47,191 nt of DNA from the IMG/VR virus record IMGVR_UViG_3300044957_001125, positions 1 to 47,191 of that record. One strand, given 5' to 3'. The notes under the pieces were generated by a model. It was not told the origin of the DNA, did no database searches, and was given only the letters and a program-made list of their open reading frames with translations. The DNA is from a virus. Every line of letters starts with the position of its first letter. Positions within the stretch are counted from its first letter, which is position 1. Made by a program: the position numbers and the translations under genes. Of the stretch, positions 14,122-22,410 are shown in pieces.

Positions 14122-14415
14122 TTATAATTTATTTAACATATCTCTAATAACAGCACATTCCTCATACATTTCATTTCTAACAAAAACATTTAAACAAGTA
14201 TTTAATGATGTTTTCCATTGGTTGCGTTCTAGTATAAAATCAATAATGTCACGACTACCTACTTTAGCTGAAAACGCTTTTACTTTTTTACGCTTAACTT
14301 TACTATAAAATGCTTTTTTAATTTGATTATACACCTCAAGAGATAGTGTTAAATCTTTACCTTCAACTTTCTGTTTAAGGTCCCCAACTGACTTAAATTC
14401 AAATACTTTAGCCAT
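14122..14415 (-). CDS. Small protein with UVR-like C-terminus, 97 aa
   Basis: The end reads QWKTSLNTCLNVFVRNEMYE, then ECAVIRDMLNKL, similar to the last 33 residues of the 106-aa protein at 17652..17972 and to the UVR motif of UvrB/UvrC (acidic pair, then IRD). The N-terminal parts differ. The motif mediates coiled-coil contacts in nucleotide excision repair; here it may bind a common partner. Spacing to the next gene is one base. Confidence 0.6.
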   Translation of the reverse strand: MAKVFEFKSVGDLKQKVEGKDLTLSLEVYNQIKKAFYSKVKRKKVKAFSAKVGSRDIIDFILERNQWKTSLNTCLNVFVRNEMYEECAVIRDMLNKL

Positions 14416-14451
14416 GAGTGTTTTAATATAAATATTAAAAAGCTGGGAGTA

Positions 14452-15240
14452 CTATTTAACATACTCCTCAGCTAATTTCCAAAGCGCTTCATTGATCTTA
14501 AGATCCATGCTAAAGTTCTTAATTTTTCTAGCTTTACGAATCCTAGCACCCATAGTATATGAACAGTTACCATTAATCAATTTCTCCTGAACACGGTTGA
14601 ACACAGCCCATAAATTGTTACCTGAGTCTTCAACACGGTCTATTTTCAATAATGTATCAATATCAACCTTAACATTATCACCAAAACGAACCAGTGCTGC
14701 ACCTTTAGCAAATTTCTTTACTTGCCAGTCACTCAATTCAACATTTTGGAACTCATTAATTTTCTTAACCAATCCAGGAAACGCTGCTACAGTTTCAGAT
14801 ACTTTCTGTTGTAGTTCCTTAAATGTATAACCCATATGACGTAGTTTAAAATCACCATAACTACTATCCATAACAACCAATCCATTTGAACATACCAAAC
14901 GGAACAAACCAATTTGGAATTTAAATGAGCTCAAACCATCATGACTATTTGTTAATAGGATTTGTGGATAAACATTATCACCATTAACACCTTCAATCTC
15001 AATATTTGGATTGAAAAATTTAATCATGTGACGTTGATAACCAATTGTATTCTTTTTACGAGCTTTGATTTCAACTGCTTGACATGGTTTCCAACCTAAT
15101 TGAATCATGTCATTAATTACTTGATCTGTTGGAATGTGCACATAGTGTTTACTTAAATTACCTTTGTGCTTACTTTGGAAAACACTTGGAGCGGTTTTTT
15201 TAATGTCCACCATGGACAACTCATTAAATACTTGTTTCAT
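14452..15240 (-). CDS. DUF932-like phage/plasmid protein
   Basis: A 262-residue protein with the segment LTNSHDGLSSFKFQIGLFRL, then VCSNGLVV, near residues 95-125. This is the hallmark of the DUF932 (TIGR03299) family of phage and plasmid proteins of unknown biochemical role. Length matches the family core. The C-terminus is basic. The start at 15240 follows the shared A-rich leader and the promoter at 15261..15287. Confidence 0.75.
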   Translation of the reverse strand: MKQVFNELSMVDIKKTAPSVFQSKHKGNLSKHYVHIPTDQVINDMIQLGWKPCQAVEIKARKKNTIGYQRHMIKFFNPNIEIEGVNGDNVYPQILLTNSHDGLSSFKFQIGLFRLVCSNGLVVMDSSYGDFKLRHMGYTFKELQQKVSETVAAFPGLVKKINEFQNVELSDWQVKKFAKGAALVRFGDNVKVDIDTLLKIDRVEDSGNNLWAVFNRVQEKLINGNCSYTMGARIRKARKIKNFSMDLKINEALWKLAEEYVK

Positions 15241-15260
15241 AACTTTTATTTTTATTTATT

Positions 15261-15287
15261 TAAATATATTATTTTTGCTTGGGTCGA
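15261..15287 (-). promoter_or_regulatory. Promoter, TCGACC-N13-TATATTTA
   Basis: The stop codon of the upstream gene (15269) lies inside the spacer. The leader down to the ATG at 15240 is nearly identical to that of the gene starting at 10934. Confidence 0.65.
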
Positions 15288-15511
15288 TAATGACTAATCC
15301 AAACTTCTTCTTTTTTAGGAGTCATTGCCTGTTGTTCTTTTTGTTTTCGATATTCAATTTTTCTACGACGTTCCAATTCCAACTGTTCAGCAAGTGTTAA
15401 TGAATTAGGATCTCTATCTTCTAAACGTTGTTTTTTAAATTTACGATTAATTTTTTCCGCTTTATTTAACCATCGGTCCTGTTCATCAGCGTAATTTACG
15501 TGTCGTCCCAT
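15269..15511 (-). CDS. Basic helical protein, 80 aa
   Basis: Highly charged, mostly one long helix (LTLAEQLELERRRKIEYRKQ). The sequence DPNSLTL also occurs in the HNH-like protein at 16609..17250. It is probably nucleic-acid binding or structural by composition; no family is recognised. Its promoter is at 15536..15562. Confidence 0.6.
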   Translation of the reverse strand: MGRHVNYADEQDRWLNKAEKINRKFKKQRLEDRDPNSLTLAEQLELERRRKIEYRKQKEQQAMTPKKEEVWISHYRPKQK

Positions 15512-15535
15512 ATTTTTTTAATTTTTATTTATAAT

Positions 15536-15562
15536 TAAATTTAACACAAAAACTCAGGTCAA
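15536..15562 (-). promoter_or_regulatory. Promoter, TTGACC-N13-TAAATTTA
   Basis: Perfect -35 five bases after the stop of the thioredoxin gene (15567). The leader contains TATAAATAAAAA before the ATG at 15511. Confidence 0.65.
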
Positions 15563-15566
15563 CTAA

Positions 15567-15821
15567 TCATGAGCGGTTAATCATTGTGATCAATTCATTA
15601 TATGAACAAACACCTGTTCTTCTATTGATCATAACATTATCACGCTCAAATATAAGTGAAGGAACACTCATGACTCCATATTTAAGAGCTATATCTTTAT
15701 TTTGATCAACATCAATTTTTTGATAATTAACTCCTGTCTCCATCATTGCTTTATCAAATATTGGACCAAACATTTTACATGGGCCACACCAACTAGCTGT
15801 GAAATATTTTATTGTTAACAT
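15567..15821 (-). CDS. Thioredoxin
   Basis: An 84-residue thioredoxin fold with the exact active site Trp-Cys-Gly-Pro-Cys at residues 11-15 and a cis-proline in MSVPSL. It is shorter than bacterial thioredoxins (about 105) but similar to phage forms. It would reduce disulfides, for example of a ribonucleotide reductase or, as in T7, serve as a polymerase factor (not expected for a family B enzyme). The leader contains TATAAATAAATAAA. Confidence 0.85.
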   Translation of the reverse strand: MLTIKYFTASWCGPCKMFGPIFDKAMMETGVNYQKIDVDQNKDIALKYGVMSVPSLIFERDNVMINRRTGVCSYNELITMINRS

Positions 15822-15843
15822 ATTCTTTATTTATTTATAAATA

Positions 15844-16122
15844 TTATTTCCAAAACTGATACCATTTTTTCTTTTTAGGTGGAACACATTGACTAAATGG
15901 ATTATCACCAAACGATACTCTATTATAATATTTTGAAGACATAATATTTAAAAAAACTTCATGATACTTTTCAGGTATTGTATTAAAATCTGCGGTTATT
16001 TTTACATCCAATTCAATTGGTTCTTTTTGTCCATTAATAAGAACTAATGTTTCTCTTAATTGTACATTTTTAGATGTTTGAATTATAAGATTATTTCCGC
16101 CACCAAAAAATATTTCATTCAT
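15844..16122 (-). CDS. Hypothetical protein, 92 aa
   Basis: Strand-rich N-terminus (FFGGGNNLIIQTSKNVQLRE), middle IELDVKITADF and a Pro/Lys/Trp end (PPKKKKWYQFWK). No family is recognised. It sits 14 bases downstream of the SWIM protein gene, so it probably shares the promoter at 16586..16612. Confidence 0.6.
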   Translation of the reverse strand: MNEIFFGGGNNLIIQTSKNVQLRETLVLINGQKEPIELDVKITADFNTIPEKYHEVFLNIMSSKYYNRVSFGDNPFSQCVPPKKKKWYQFWK

Positions 16123-16136
16123 AATATTAATTTAAG

Positions 16137-16568
16137 TTATTTACTTTTGATAACCAAATTTTTCTCTTTAAGTGCTTTAACATGTTTACAATTACCCTTA
16201 CTTCTCCAAAATCCCATACAAGTACATTTGTAAGTATTTTTATTTGGATCATAAGTGGTTTTATATGCACCCATTGAACCTTGGATATGTTCAATTACTT
16301 TTTTTACTTTAGGTTTAATCCATTTAATATCACCATATGTTGTATTTGGATGAACTTCAACCCACATTGGTACTAGATACTTTTTACCATCAGTTGGTGA
16401 AAAAAATATAGTTGGTGGTAGATGATATTCAATTTCATATTTGTGAACATTCACTTTAGCTGTTCTAATACCATCTTGCTTAGGATGAATTGTGAGTGGT
16501 TTTTCTGAATGAACTAATTCAGTTATGGACTGTCCATCATCATAAACAATTTCAACATTGTATAACAT
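16137..16568 (-). CDS. SWIM zinc-finger protein, 143 aa
   Basis: The C-terminal 30 residues hold Cys-Thr-Cys, then after a loop Cys-Lys-His (TCMGFWRSKGNCKHVKAL), the CxC...CxH pattern of SWIM zinc domains, which bind DNA or protein. The first 100 residues are beta-rich with no recognised domain. SWIM domains in bacteria occur beside SNF2 ATPases; none is seen here. The protein may bind DNA in recombination. Confidence 0.7.
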   Translation of the reverse strand: MLYNVEIVYDDGQSITELVHSEKPLTIHPKQDGIRTAKVNVHKYEIEYHLPPTIFFSPTDGKKYLVPMWVEVHPNTTYGDIKWIKPKVKKVIEHIQGSMGAYKTTYDPNKNTYKCTCMGFWRSKGNCKHVKALKEKNLVIKSK

Positions 16569-16585
16569 AACCTTTATTTATTAAT

Positions 16586-16612
16586 TAAATATAGATTATT
16601 AACAGCGGTCAA
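16586..16612 (-). promoter_or_regulatory. Promoter, TTGACC-N13-TATATTTA
   Basis: Perfect match. The TGA stop of the HNH-like gene (16609..16611) is inside the -35 box. The ATG at 16568 lies 18 bases below the -10 box. Confidence 0.7.
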
Positions 16613-17250
16613 GCTTTAGAAATAAACTCTGAACCTGGTTCATTATCAGTATTAATTATATTTAGGTTTTGTAGATGTTCTTTAAAATGATCATCCATTT
16701 CCCAATCTACTTTAGATTGGAATGTAGATGGATTGTAATCTTCTAAATGCTGTATTTGTTTGTCAGTGAATATGTTTCCAACATAAAGAAAATAATGATT
16801 ATAACAAAGTAATTCTAAATTATCTAATGACCAATTTTTCTTATTACCATCTTTAAAATTAAGTATAAGTGGTACTTTATAATCTACTACTCTACGCTCT
16901 TGAAATTGACATTTAGCACAACACTCTTGTAAGTAACTCTCTTGTATTAATCTATTTTTTAATTTTTCAGGTGTGTATGAGTCAATAGGTACTCTACCCT
17001 CAATAACATCCATTAATGCTGGTTCTTTACCTTTATTAGATAAAAACTTAGCTATACCTTTACCTGATTGGTTTTTATGTTTATCAAATAAAGTAAGTGA
17101 ATTAGGATCATTATCATCTACTTTATAATTTTTAGCCCATTTCTTATAATGGATATAACTACATCTTAAAAATCTCGCTCCTGCTCTATTTGATTTAGTC
17201 ATTCTCATAGCACACTCTATATCACTTTTTAATAGTGGTTTAGCTTTCAT
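16609..17250 (-). CDS. HNH-endonuclease-like protein with altered catalytic site
   Basis: A 213-residue protein. The core is CCAKCQF, then PLILNFKDGNKKNWSLDNLE, then LLCYNHYF. The DGN...NSLDNLELLC frame is typical of HNH nucleases, but the usual first His pair is replaced by Leu-Asn, and the final Cys of the second zinc pair by His. It may be inactive or use another residue. The N-terminus (GARFLRCSYIHYKKWAK) is a DNA-binding-like region of phage HNH proteins. The start overlaps the upstream gene by 11 bases. Confidence 0.7.
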   Translation of the reverse strand: MKAKPLLKSDIECAMRMTKSNRAGARFLRCSYIHYKKWAKNYKVDDNDPNSLTLFDKHKNQSGKGIAKFLSNKGKEPALMDVIEGRVPIDSYTPEKLKNRLIQESYLQECCAKCQFQERRVVDYKVPLILNFKDGNKKNWSLDNLELLCYNHYFLYVGNIFTDKQIQHLEDYNPSTFQSKVDWEMDDHFKEHLQNLNIINTDNEPGSEFISKA

Positions 17251-17650
17251 TACTTGTTTTTATATTAACTAATATATTCCAAATATCCTCAGGTGTATCA
17301 CTTGGTACAGTTTTCTCATCAGCATTTCGTAATTCATTAAATGTACCATCTGGATTTATTTTTTCATATAAGTACCAACTTATTAACTCAAATCCTTCTT
17401 TACCAAAATGAAGTAGTATAAGTGAATCAATTATTTGCAAATACATCTCATCATAACTACTAAAATCAAGTTTTAATTCTGTTTGGGTAAGAATAGTTCT
17501 AGTTTGAGATGCTTGTAAAGCCATAATTATATTAATAAACAAATCTTTTTGTTTATCAATATAAGCTTTTTTCTTACGCTTAACTGTAGAAGTTATTTTT
17601 AATAGTTGATCAACAGCTTTCTTAATATCATCATAACTATTTTGTTTCAT
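17240..17650 (-). CDS. Hypothetical protein, 136 aa
   Basis: Helical and basic at the start (DQLLKITSTVKRKKKAYIDK), then an amphipathic helix bundle and an acidic C-terminus. No family is recognised. It is placed one base after the UVR-like protein gene and overlaps the HNH-like gene, so the three form one transcript. Confidence 0.6.
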   Translation of the reverse strand: MKQNSYDDIKKAVDQLLKITSTVKRKKKAYIDKQKDLFINIIMALQASQTRTILTQTELKLDFSSYDEMYLQIIDSLILLHFGKEGFELISWYLYEKINPDGTFNELRNADEKTVPSDTPEDIWNILVNIKTSNES

Positions 17651-17651
17651 A

Positions 17652-17972
17652 TTACTTTATTTTATCCATCAACACTTTTATTTTAGAACACTCTTCATAT
17701 TGCTCTGTTTCAATGAGTCTATCAATACATGTTTGTAAAGCTTGTTTCCATTGGCTTTTATCTAACTCTAGATAATAATCACTTTTAGCTATTTGAAATA
17801 AAATAGCTGTTTTACTTTTAGTATTAATAGCATCTTTAATTCCAGCTATTGTTTCAATATAAACTGCTTTAACAAACATTTCATTTTTACATAAAGCATT
17901 TATATCTGCTTGTCCCTCACCTTTAATGGTTATAACCATAGAGGGTACCTGTCTATTTGATTTTTTAGCCAT
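17652..17972 (-). CDS. Small protein with UVR-like C-terminus, 106 aa
   Basis: The last 33 residues (QWKQALQTCIDRLIETEQYE, then ECSKIKVLMDKIK) match those of the 97-aa protein at 14122..14415, with QWK, TC and YEEC in the same places. The rest differs. Two such proteins suggest duplication or a shared partner. It is the first gene after the glycan cluster, six bases downstream of the glycosyltransferase stop. Confidence 0.6.
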   Translation of the reverse strand: MAKKSNRQVPSMVITIKGEGQADINALCKNEMFVKAVYIETIAGIKDAINTKSKTAILFQIAKSDYYLELDKSQWKQALQTCIDRLIETEQYEECSKIKVLMDKIK

Positions 17973-17978
17973 AGCCTA

Positions 17979-19166
17979 TTATTTGTTATAAATATGGATA
18001 AGTTTATCCTCATATGTGTTCATATAGGCTATAGAAATATTAAATATATCTAATTCAAATTCACCTATTTCTCCTGATTGAGTTATTATTTCTGGGAATT
18101 GGGTTACTGTAATAAATGATTCTTGAGTTAATTTTGTAGCATCAAATTCAATAGTAATATCATTATTAGATGTATTATGTCCTATTAGTTTAATCTTATC
18201 TTTTAAATTAATAATAGTATGAGGTTGTTCTAACTCTAGATATTGTTGTAAAAGCATTTCTATATTATCAATGTATATATTATTACACCATGGTTCTAAA
18301 ATAGCTAATGTTTCTAAATTACAATTATGAACTACAAATCCAATATCATACTTATGAGGTATGATTGGTTTCATAAATGGATCATGTTTAACAAAATGTC
18401 CCCACTTACGAATAAAATTTCTAGATGATTTTAAGTTTTGAGCTTCCCACTCACTACTATTTTTACCTGGTGTTGTTAATGTTGGATTAAATCTACTACC
18501 ACGGCATGTCATATGGTAAACAAATCCTTCCCATGTTTGTATAAACTTAACTTTATTAAGTTGAAAACGATTAAATATGTCACTGTCTTCTTTAGATTGA
18601 GGAGCAAATAAAGGATCATGTCCTCCTATTTTTTGAAAATCAGATCTATAAAAAGCCCAAGGTGCAAAAATGCCTTCAGTTGGTTCTTTTTTTTCCAATG
18701 TGTTAAACCATTCTAAAAATTTAACCTCATTAAATTGTTCTGGCTCAGTAGCTCCCCAATCAATAAATACTTTCTCTGGTCCTGGTGGATGTAATGGGGG
18801 TTCAATCCTAGTTAATGATACTATTGTTTTAGGTTTAATATGCTTTTTAATAGCATCTAAAGCCCCAGGACATAGATACATGTCAGCATGATAAATCATA
18901 GCCACATCATTAGTAGCTACTTCATTGATTAATTTATCATAAAGTATAGTGTGGCCTAATCGAGTTGGTCCTTCATTCCTAATAGCTTTAAAATTAGAAT
19001 CACTAGCCATTTTTTCTTGACACCACTCCCAAGTACCATCATTACTAAAATCATCAGCTACACAAATTTCAACTTCATGGTTATTTTGATTCTTTCTAAT
19101 TGAATTATAAGACCACTTAAGATATTTTAGATTATTTCTACTTGGTTGTATAAAACTTATTTTCAT
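17979..19166 (-). CDS. Family 2-type glycosyltransferase with C-terminal extension
   Basis: A 395-residue protein. Residues 1-210 are a GT-A glycosyltransferase: ISFIQPSRNNLKYLKWSYNS, then EICVADDFSNDGTWEW, a donor-site region YHADMYLCPGALDAI, and later an acceptor region GGHDPLFAPQSKEDSDIF. The Asp in HADM probably stands for the DxD metal site. The last 130 residues are an added strand-rich domain. The start overlaps the upstream epimerase stop. Product sugar unknown; a transfer role in the phage glycan is inferred from the cluster. Confidence 0.8.
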   Translation of the reverse strand: MKISFIQPSRNNLKYLKWSYNSIRKNQNNHEVEICVADDFSNDGTWEWCQEKMASDSNFKAIRNEGPTRLGHTILYDKLINEVATNDVAMIYHADMYLCPGALDAIKKHIKPKTIVSLTRIEPPLHPPGPEKVFIDWGATEPEQFNEVKFLEWFNTLEKKEPTEGIFAPWAFYRSDFQKIGGHDPLFAPQSKEDSDIFNRFQLNKVKFIQTWEGFVYHMTCRGSRFNPTLTTPGKNSSEWEAQNLKSSRNFIRKWGHFVKHDPFMKPIIPHKYDIGFVVHNCNLETLAILEPWCNNIYIDNIEMLLQQYLELEQPHTIINLKDKIKLIGHNTSNNDITIEFDATKLTQESFITVTQFPEIITQSGEIGEFELDIFNISIAYMNTYEDKLIHIYNK

Positions 19167-20056
19167 ATTAAACTTTTTTTATATTGTTCTATCCATTGTT
19201 TCAAATTTCCTTTTGGAGACCATCCAAATGTATTTTGTAATTTACTATTATCAGCTAATGTTTGCATAGGCTCAAGTCGTTGCTCACTATATATAATATT
19301 ATCACTAAACATACTAGCTACCTCATTAATAGAAAAATTACCTCCATTACCTACATTAAACACATCTCCATTTAATTTATCTTCATAATCACCAGCTAAT
19401 ATATTAGCAGCTACAACATCACTAACATATGTGAAATCTCTACACTGGTTACCATCATTTGTTATAGTTAATGGTTTATTATTTTTAAATTGTTCTCCAA
19501 ATATACTAATAACAGTTCTATATGCTCCTGTTAATGGCATTCCTTCACCATACACATTAAAATATCTTAATGACACTGTATCTAATCCATACAATCCACT
19601 ATATAATTTACAATATTGTTCTCCAATATATTTTTGTAATCCATATGGACTTAATGGATTAGTTGAAGCTGTTTCTGGTGTTGGAAATATTTTGGCATTA
19701 CCATAAGCACTACTAGAAGCAGAATATATAACTCGTTTCACACCTACTACTCTACTAGCTTCTAGTACTTGTAATATTCCCTCAACATTAACTTTATTAA
19801 ATGATATTGGATCTTTAATTGATGGTTGTACTCTAGCTAAAGCAGCTGTTAAATAAATATTTGTAACCCCTTGTAATACTGGTTTTAGATCATCATAAAC
19901 AATATCTAATTTATGAAATATAGCTTGTTTATTAATATTTTCAATAACACCTGTATTTAAATTATCTATAACTATAACTTCATCTCCTCTATTAATTAAG
20001 TAATTAACAATATGATGTCCAATAAAACCAGCTCCACCTATAACAGCATGTCTCAT
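19163..20056 (-). CDS. NAD-dependent sugar epimerase/dehydratase (extended SDR)
   Basis: A 297-residue extended SDR enzyme: Gly-rich NAD motif GGAGFIG near the N-terminus, an acid-rich strand (VIVIDNLNTG) and the catalytic YGLQK with its preceding SSS. Length is typical of UDP-glucose 4-epimerases and related dehydratases. A second, related SDR follows (20061..20906), suggesting two successive sugar modifications. The exact reaction (4-epimerase, 4,6-dehydratase or reductase) cannot be fixed by eye. Confidence 0.85.
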   Translation of the reverse strand: MRHAVIGGAGFIGHHIVNYLINRGDEVIVIDNLNTGVIENINKQAIFHKLDIVYDDLKPVLQGVTNIYLTAALARVQPSIKDPISFNKVNVEGILQVLEASRVVGVKRVIYSASSSAYGNAKIFPTPETASTNPLSPYGLQKYIGEQYCKLYSGLYGLDTVSLRYFNVYGEGMPLTGAYRTVISIFGEQFKNNKPLTITNDGNQCRDFTYVSDVVAANILAGDYEDKLNGDVFNVGNGGNFSINEVASMFSDNIIYSEQRLEPMQTLADNSKLQNTFGWSPKGNLKQWIEQYKKSLI

Positions 20057-20060
20057 ATTT

Positions 20061-20906
20061 TTATTTATTTAAATATTCTTTTATATAATCTTCAATATTA
20101 ATTTTAGCTTCCCATCCTAATATTTCTTTAGCTAATGTAACCATACATAATGTAGTTTGAGCTTCACCTGGTTTATTATCTTCATACACTATATTAGTTT
20201 TATATAAGTTAGCTATTTCATTAATAGAGTAATTTTTACCTCTACCTAACTCAAATATATTTCCCCAAGCTTGTTTTTTATCTATTAATATTAAAGCACT
20301 TACTATATCATTTACATGAGTAAAATCTCTACGTTTCTCACCTGTACCATAAATTATAAGTGGTTTTCCTTCTTCATATAATTTTTCCCATTTACCAATT
20401 ACAGTACAATATCCTCCTTCTTTTAAATGATGAGGGCCATACACATTATAAAAACGAGCAATAGATGCCTTTAATCCATAATGTGTTTGAAATAGTTGAA
20501 CAATTTCTTCACTTATATCTTTACTAAATGTATAAGGATTTTTAAACTTACCTGAGTGGTGAGAACTACTACCAGCAAAAACTAATGGAATGTTTTTTTC
20601 AGAACAATATTTAGCTATTTTAAAGGTACCATTAGCATTAGTAGTGAAATAATCATATGGTTCTTTAAATGATGGTTGTATTCTAGCTATAGCTGCTAAA
20701 TGATAGACAACATCAAATTCTCCCCATACTGAGTAATCATCAATATTTCTAATGTCAAATTCAATATATTGAGCTCCTTCTTGATGATTAGATTTTAAAC
20801 CAGTATAATAATTATCAACTGACACTACACTATGTCCTTCTTTTAATAATTGTTTAATTAAATTAGTGCCTACAAAACCAGCACCTCCTGTAACTAATAC
20901 TTTCAT
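20061..20906 (-). CDS. NAD-dependent sugar epimerase/dehydratase (extended SDR)
   Basis: A 281-residue extended SDR: GGAGFVG NAD motif, a VVSVDNYYTG strand and the catalytic Tyr-Lys in PYTFSKD with SSS upstream. It is similar in layout to the epimerase just below but divergent. The start overlaps the upstream gene's stop by four bases. It probably converts one nucleotide-sugar into another for the glycosyltransferases of the cluster. Confidence 0.85.
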   Translation of the reverse strand: MKVLVTGGAGFVGTNLIKQLLKEGHSVVSVDNYYTGLKSNHQEGAQYIEFDIRNIDDYSVWGEFDVVYHLAAIARIQPSFKEPYDYFTTNANGTFKIAKYCSEKNIPLVFAGSSSHHSGKFKNPYTFSKDISEEIVQLFQTHYGLKASIARFYNVYGPHHLKEGGYCTVIGKWEKLYEEGKPLIIYGTGEKRRDFTHVNDIVSALILIDKKQAWGNIFELGRGKNYSINEIANLYKTNIVYEDNKPGEAQTTLCMVTLAKEILGWEAKINIEDYIKEYLNK

Positions 20907-21805
20907 ACTCCAAATTTACTTTTAAATACTTGTTCTGTATATTTGTTTTTATAATTATCAATAGCAGTTTGACTACAGTTATTATAAAATACAGTATCAT
21001 TATTCAATAATTTAATTAATTTTTTTGCTGTAACCAAGTCCCCTACATCAACTGTTAAATCAGGATGACAAATTTCTTGAGTATCTAACCCTTTATACCC
21101 AATACAAGGTATACCTAAGTAAGCACAGTTAAGAGCAAATGTACCAGCAGCATGAGTTCTCATTAGATGAATTCCATATTTAAATTTATTTAACTCATGT
21201 ATCCATTGTTTCCAAGTTAGGTAAGGTAAATGTTGTATTAATTGTTCTTCACCTACTTGTTTTCTACCCATTGATGGAGCAAATACTTTATCAGTTATTT
21301 CACTTGCTACTATATAAGAATCAAATCCACCATACCATGACACAAAATTACCTCCTATAATAACACCCTGTCTTTTTACTTGTTCTAATTCACCTATAGC
21401 ATCTTCAATCATAAGTGAAGACATAACTCTAACATTTGGGTGGTTAGTTAATCCTTGATAATATATTTTATCAGTTTCATTATGAGTAAAAATAATATCA
21501 GCTGAAGTTAAAGTATTATAATACCAAATTTGTTTTGTTAAGTCATAGTCTTGCCAAAACCAATTAGGTCCCTCTTGCATCACAGCTATCTTATTACAGC
21601 TTAACTTTAAATTATCTAAATCAAAATCAGGATTTTTCTTAGGTATAATAACAATTCCTAAATCATATTTCTCAGTAGGTATTTGTTTTATATTATAATG
21701 ATCAGTTTCTAAAGCAACCATCCAAGCAAACTCAGTTCTCATATTTAAATGATTACGAGGTACTTTACCTTCAAATTCCATCTCAGTAAAAAAAGCTACT
21801 TTCAT
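20903..21805 (-). CDS. Putative GT-B glycosyltransferase, 300 aa
   Basis: The protein starts MKVAFFTEMEFEGKVPRN and has a Rossmann-like N-terminal half with NKIAVMQEGPNWFWQDYDL and ADIIFTHNETDKIYY. The C-terminal half holds HLMRTHAAGTFALNCAYLGI and PCIGYKGLDTQE, where GT-B enzymes bind donor nucleotide. I see no definite EX7E motif. It is closest to GT1/GT4 proteins. It overlaps both neighbours by four bases. Confidence 0.65.
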   Translation of the reverse strand: MKVAFFTEMEFEGKVPRNHLNMRTEFAWMVALETDHYNIKQIPTEKYDLGIVIIPKKNPDFDLDNLKLSCNKIAVMQEGPNWFWQDYDLTKQIWYYNTLTSADIIFTHNETDKIYYQGLTNHPNVRVMSSLMIEDAIGELEQVKRQGVIIGGNFVSWYGGFDSYIVASEITDKVFAPSMGRKQVGEEQLIQHLPYLTWKQWIHELNKFKYGIHLMRTHAAGTFALNCAYLGIPCIGYKGLDTQEICHPDLTVDVGDLVTAKKLIKLLNNDTVFYNNCSQTAIDNYKNKYTEQVFKSKFGV

Positions 21806-22410
21806 TTATTTCTTAATATAAAAAAGTGACGTATACCTTTATGACTATGACCTAAATCTTGTAAACTATCATTAGTTAAAACATCTACTAACTCATAATC
21901 AGCACTTACAAACTCAGTAAATTCTTCTAATGTTGAAGCAAACGGATCAATTGGATCAAATACTTTATTACAAACAATACTGTATTCTAAAATACATAAA
22001 CCATCCTTATTTAAACATGACATCCAAGCTTTTAAACAGTCATATGGTTTATATGAGTGATCAATTGAGTTTGAGTATACAATATCAACATTTGATACCC
22101 ATTCATCTTTGACATTATGAAAATCCCATTCAATAGTATTAGGAAAATTAATTGCTGTTGGAGAAATTTCTGTACCTAAAACATTAATATCAACATTTAA
22201 TTTAGCAAAGGATTGCTTAAAATATTGTTGCTCTAAACCTTGTCTTGTACCATGACATAATATAAATTTTGGTGTTTGTAATTTAAATATATAATTACAA
22301 ATCATATCAATTGATACTGGATCAACAAATGAATTTTTTATTTTATTTCTATTACCTCTAATTTGATTATCCTTATATTCTTGATAACTACTATAATTCC
22401 AGATTTTCAT
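21802..22410 (-). CDS. SAM-dependent methyltransferase-like protein, 202 aa
   Basis: A class I methyltransferase fold: FILCHGTRQGLEQQYFKQSF at the first strand (the GxG loop is degenerate), VLGTEISPTA at the second, then WVSNVDIVYSNSIDHSYKPY, a typical motif near the active site. It could methylate a sugar or a nucleotide-sugar in the pathway. It overlaps neighbours at both ends. The atypical SAM loop makes activity uncertain. Confidence 0.6.
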   Translation of the reverse strand: MKIWNYSSYQEYKDNQIRGNRNKIKNSFVDPVSIDMICNYIFKLQTPKFILCHGTRQGLEQQYFKQSFAKLNVDINVLGTEISPTAINFPNTIEWDFHNVKDEWVSNVDIVYSNSIDHSYKPYDCLKAWMSCLNKDGLCILEYSIVCNKVFDPIDPFASTLEEFTEFVSADYELVDVLTNDSLQDLGHSHKGIRHFFILRNK

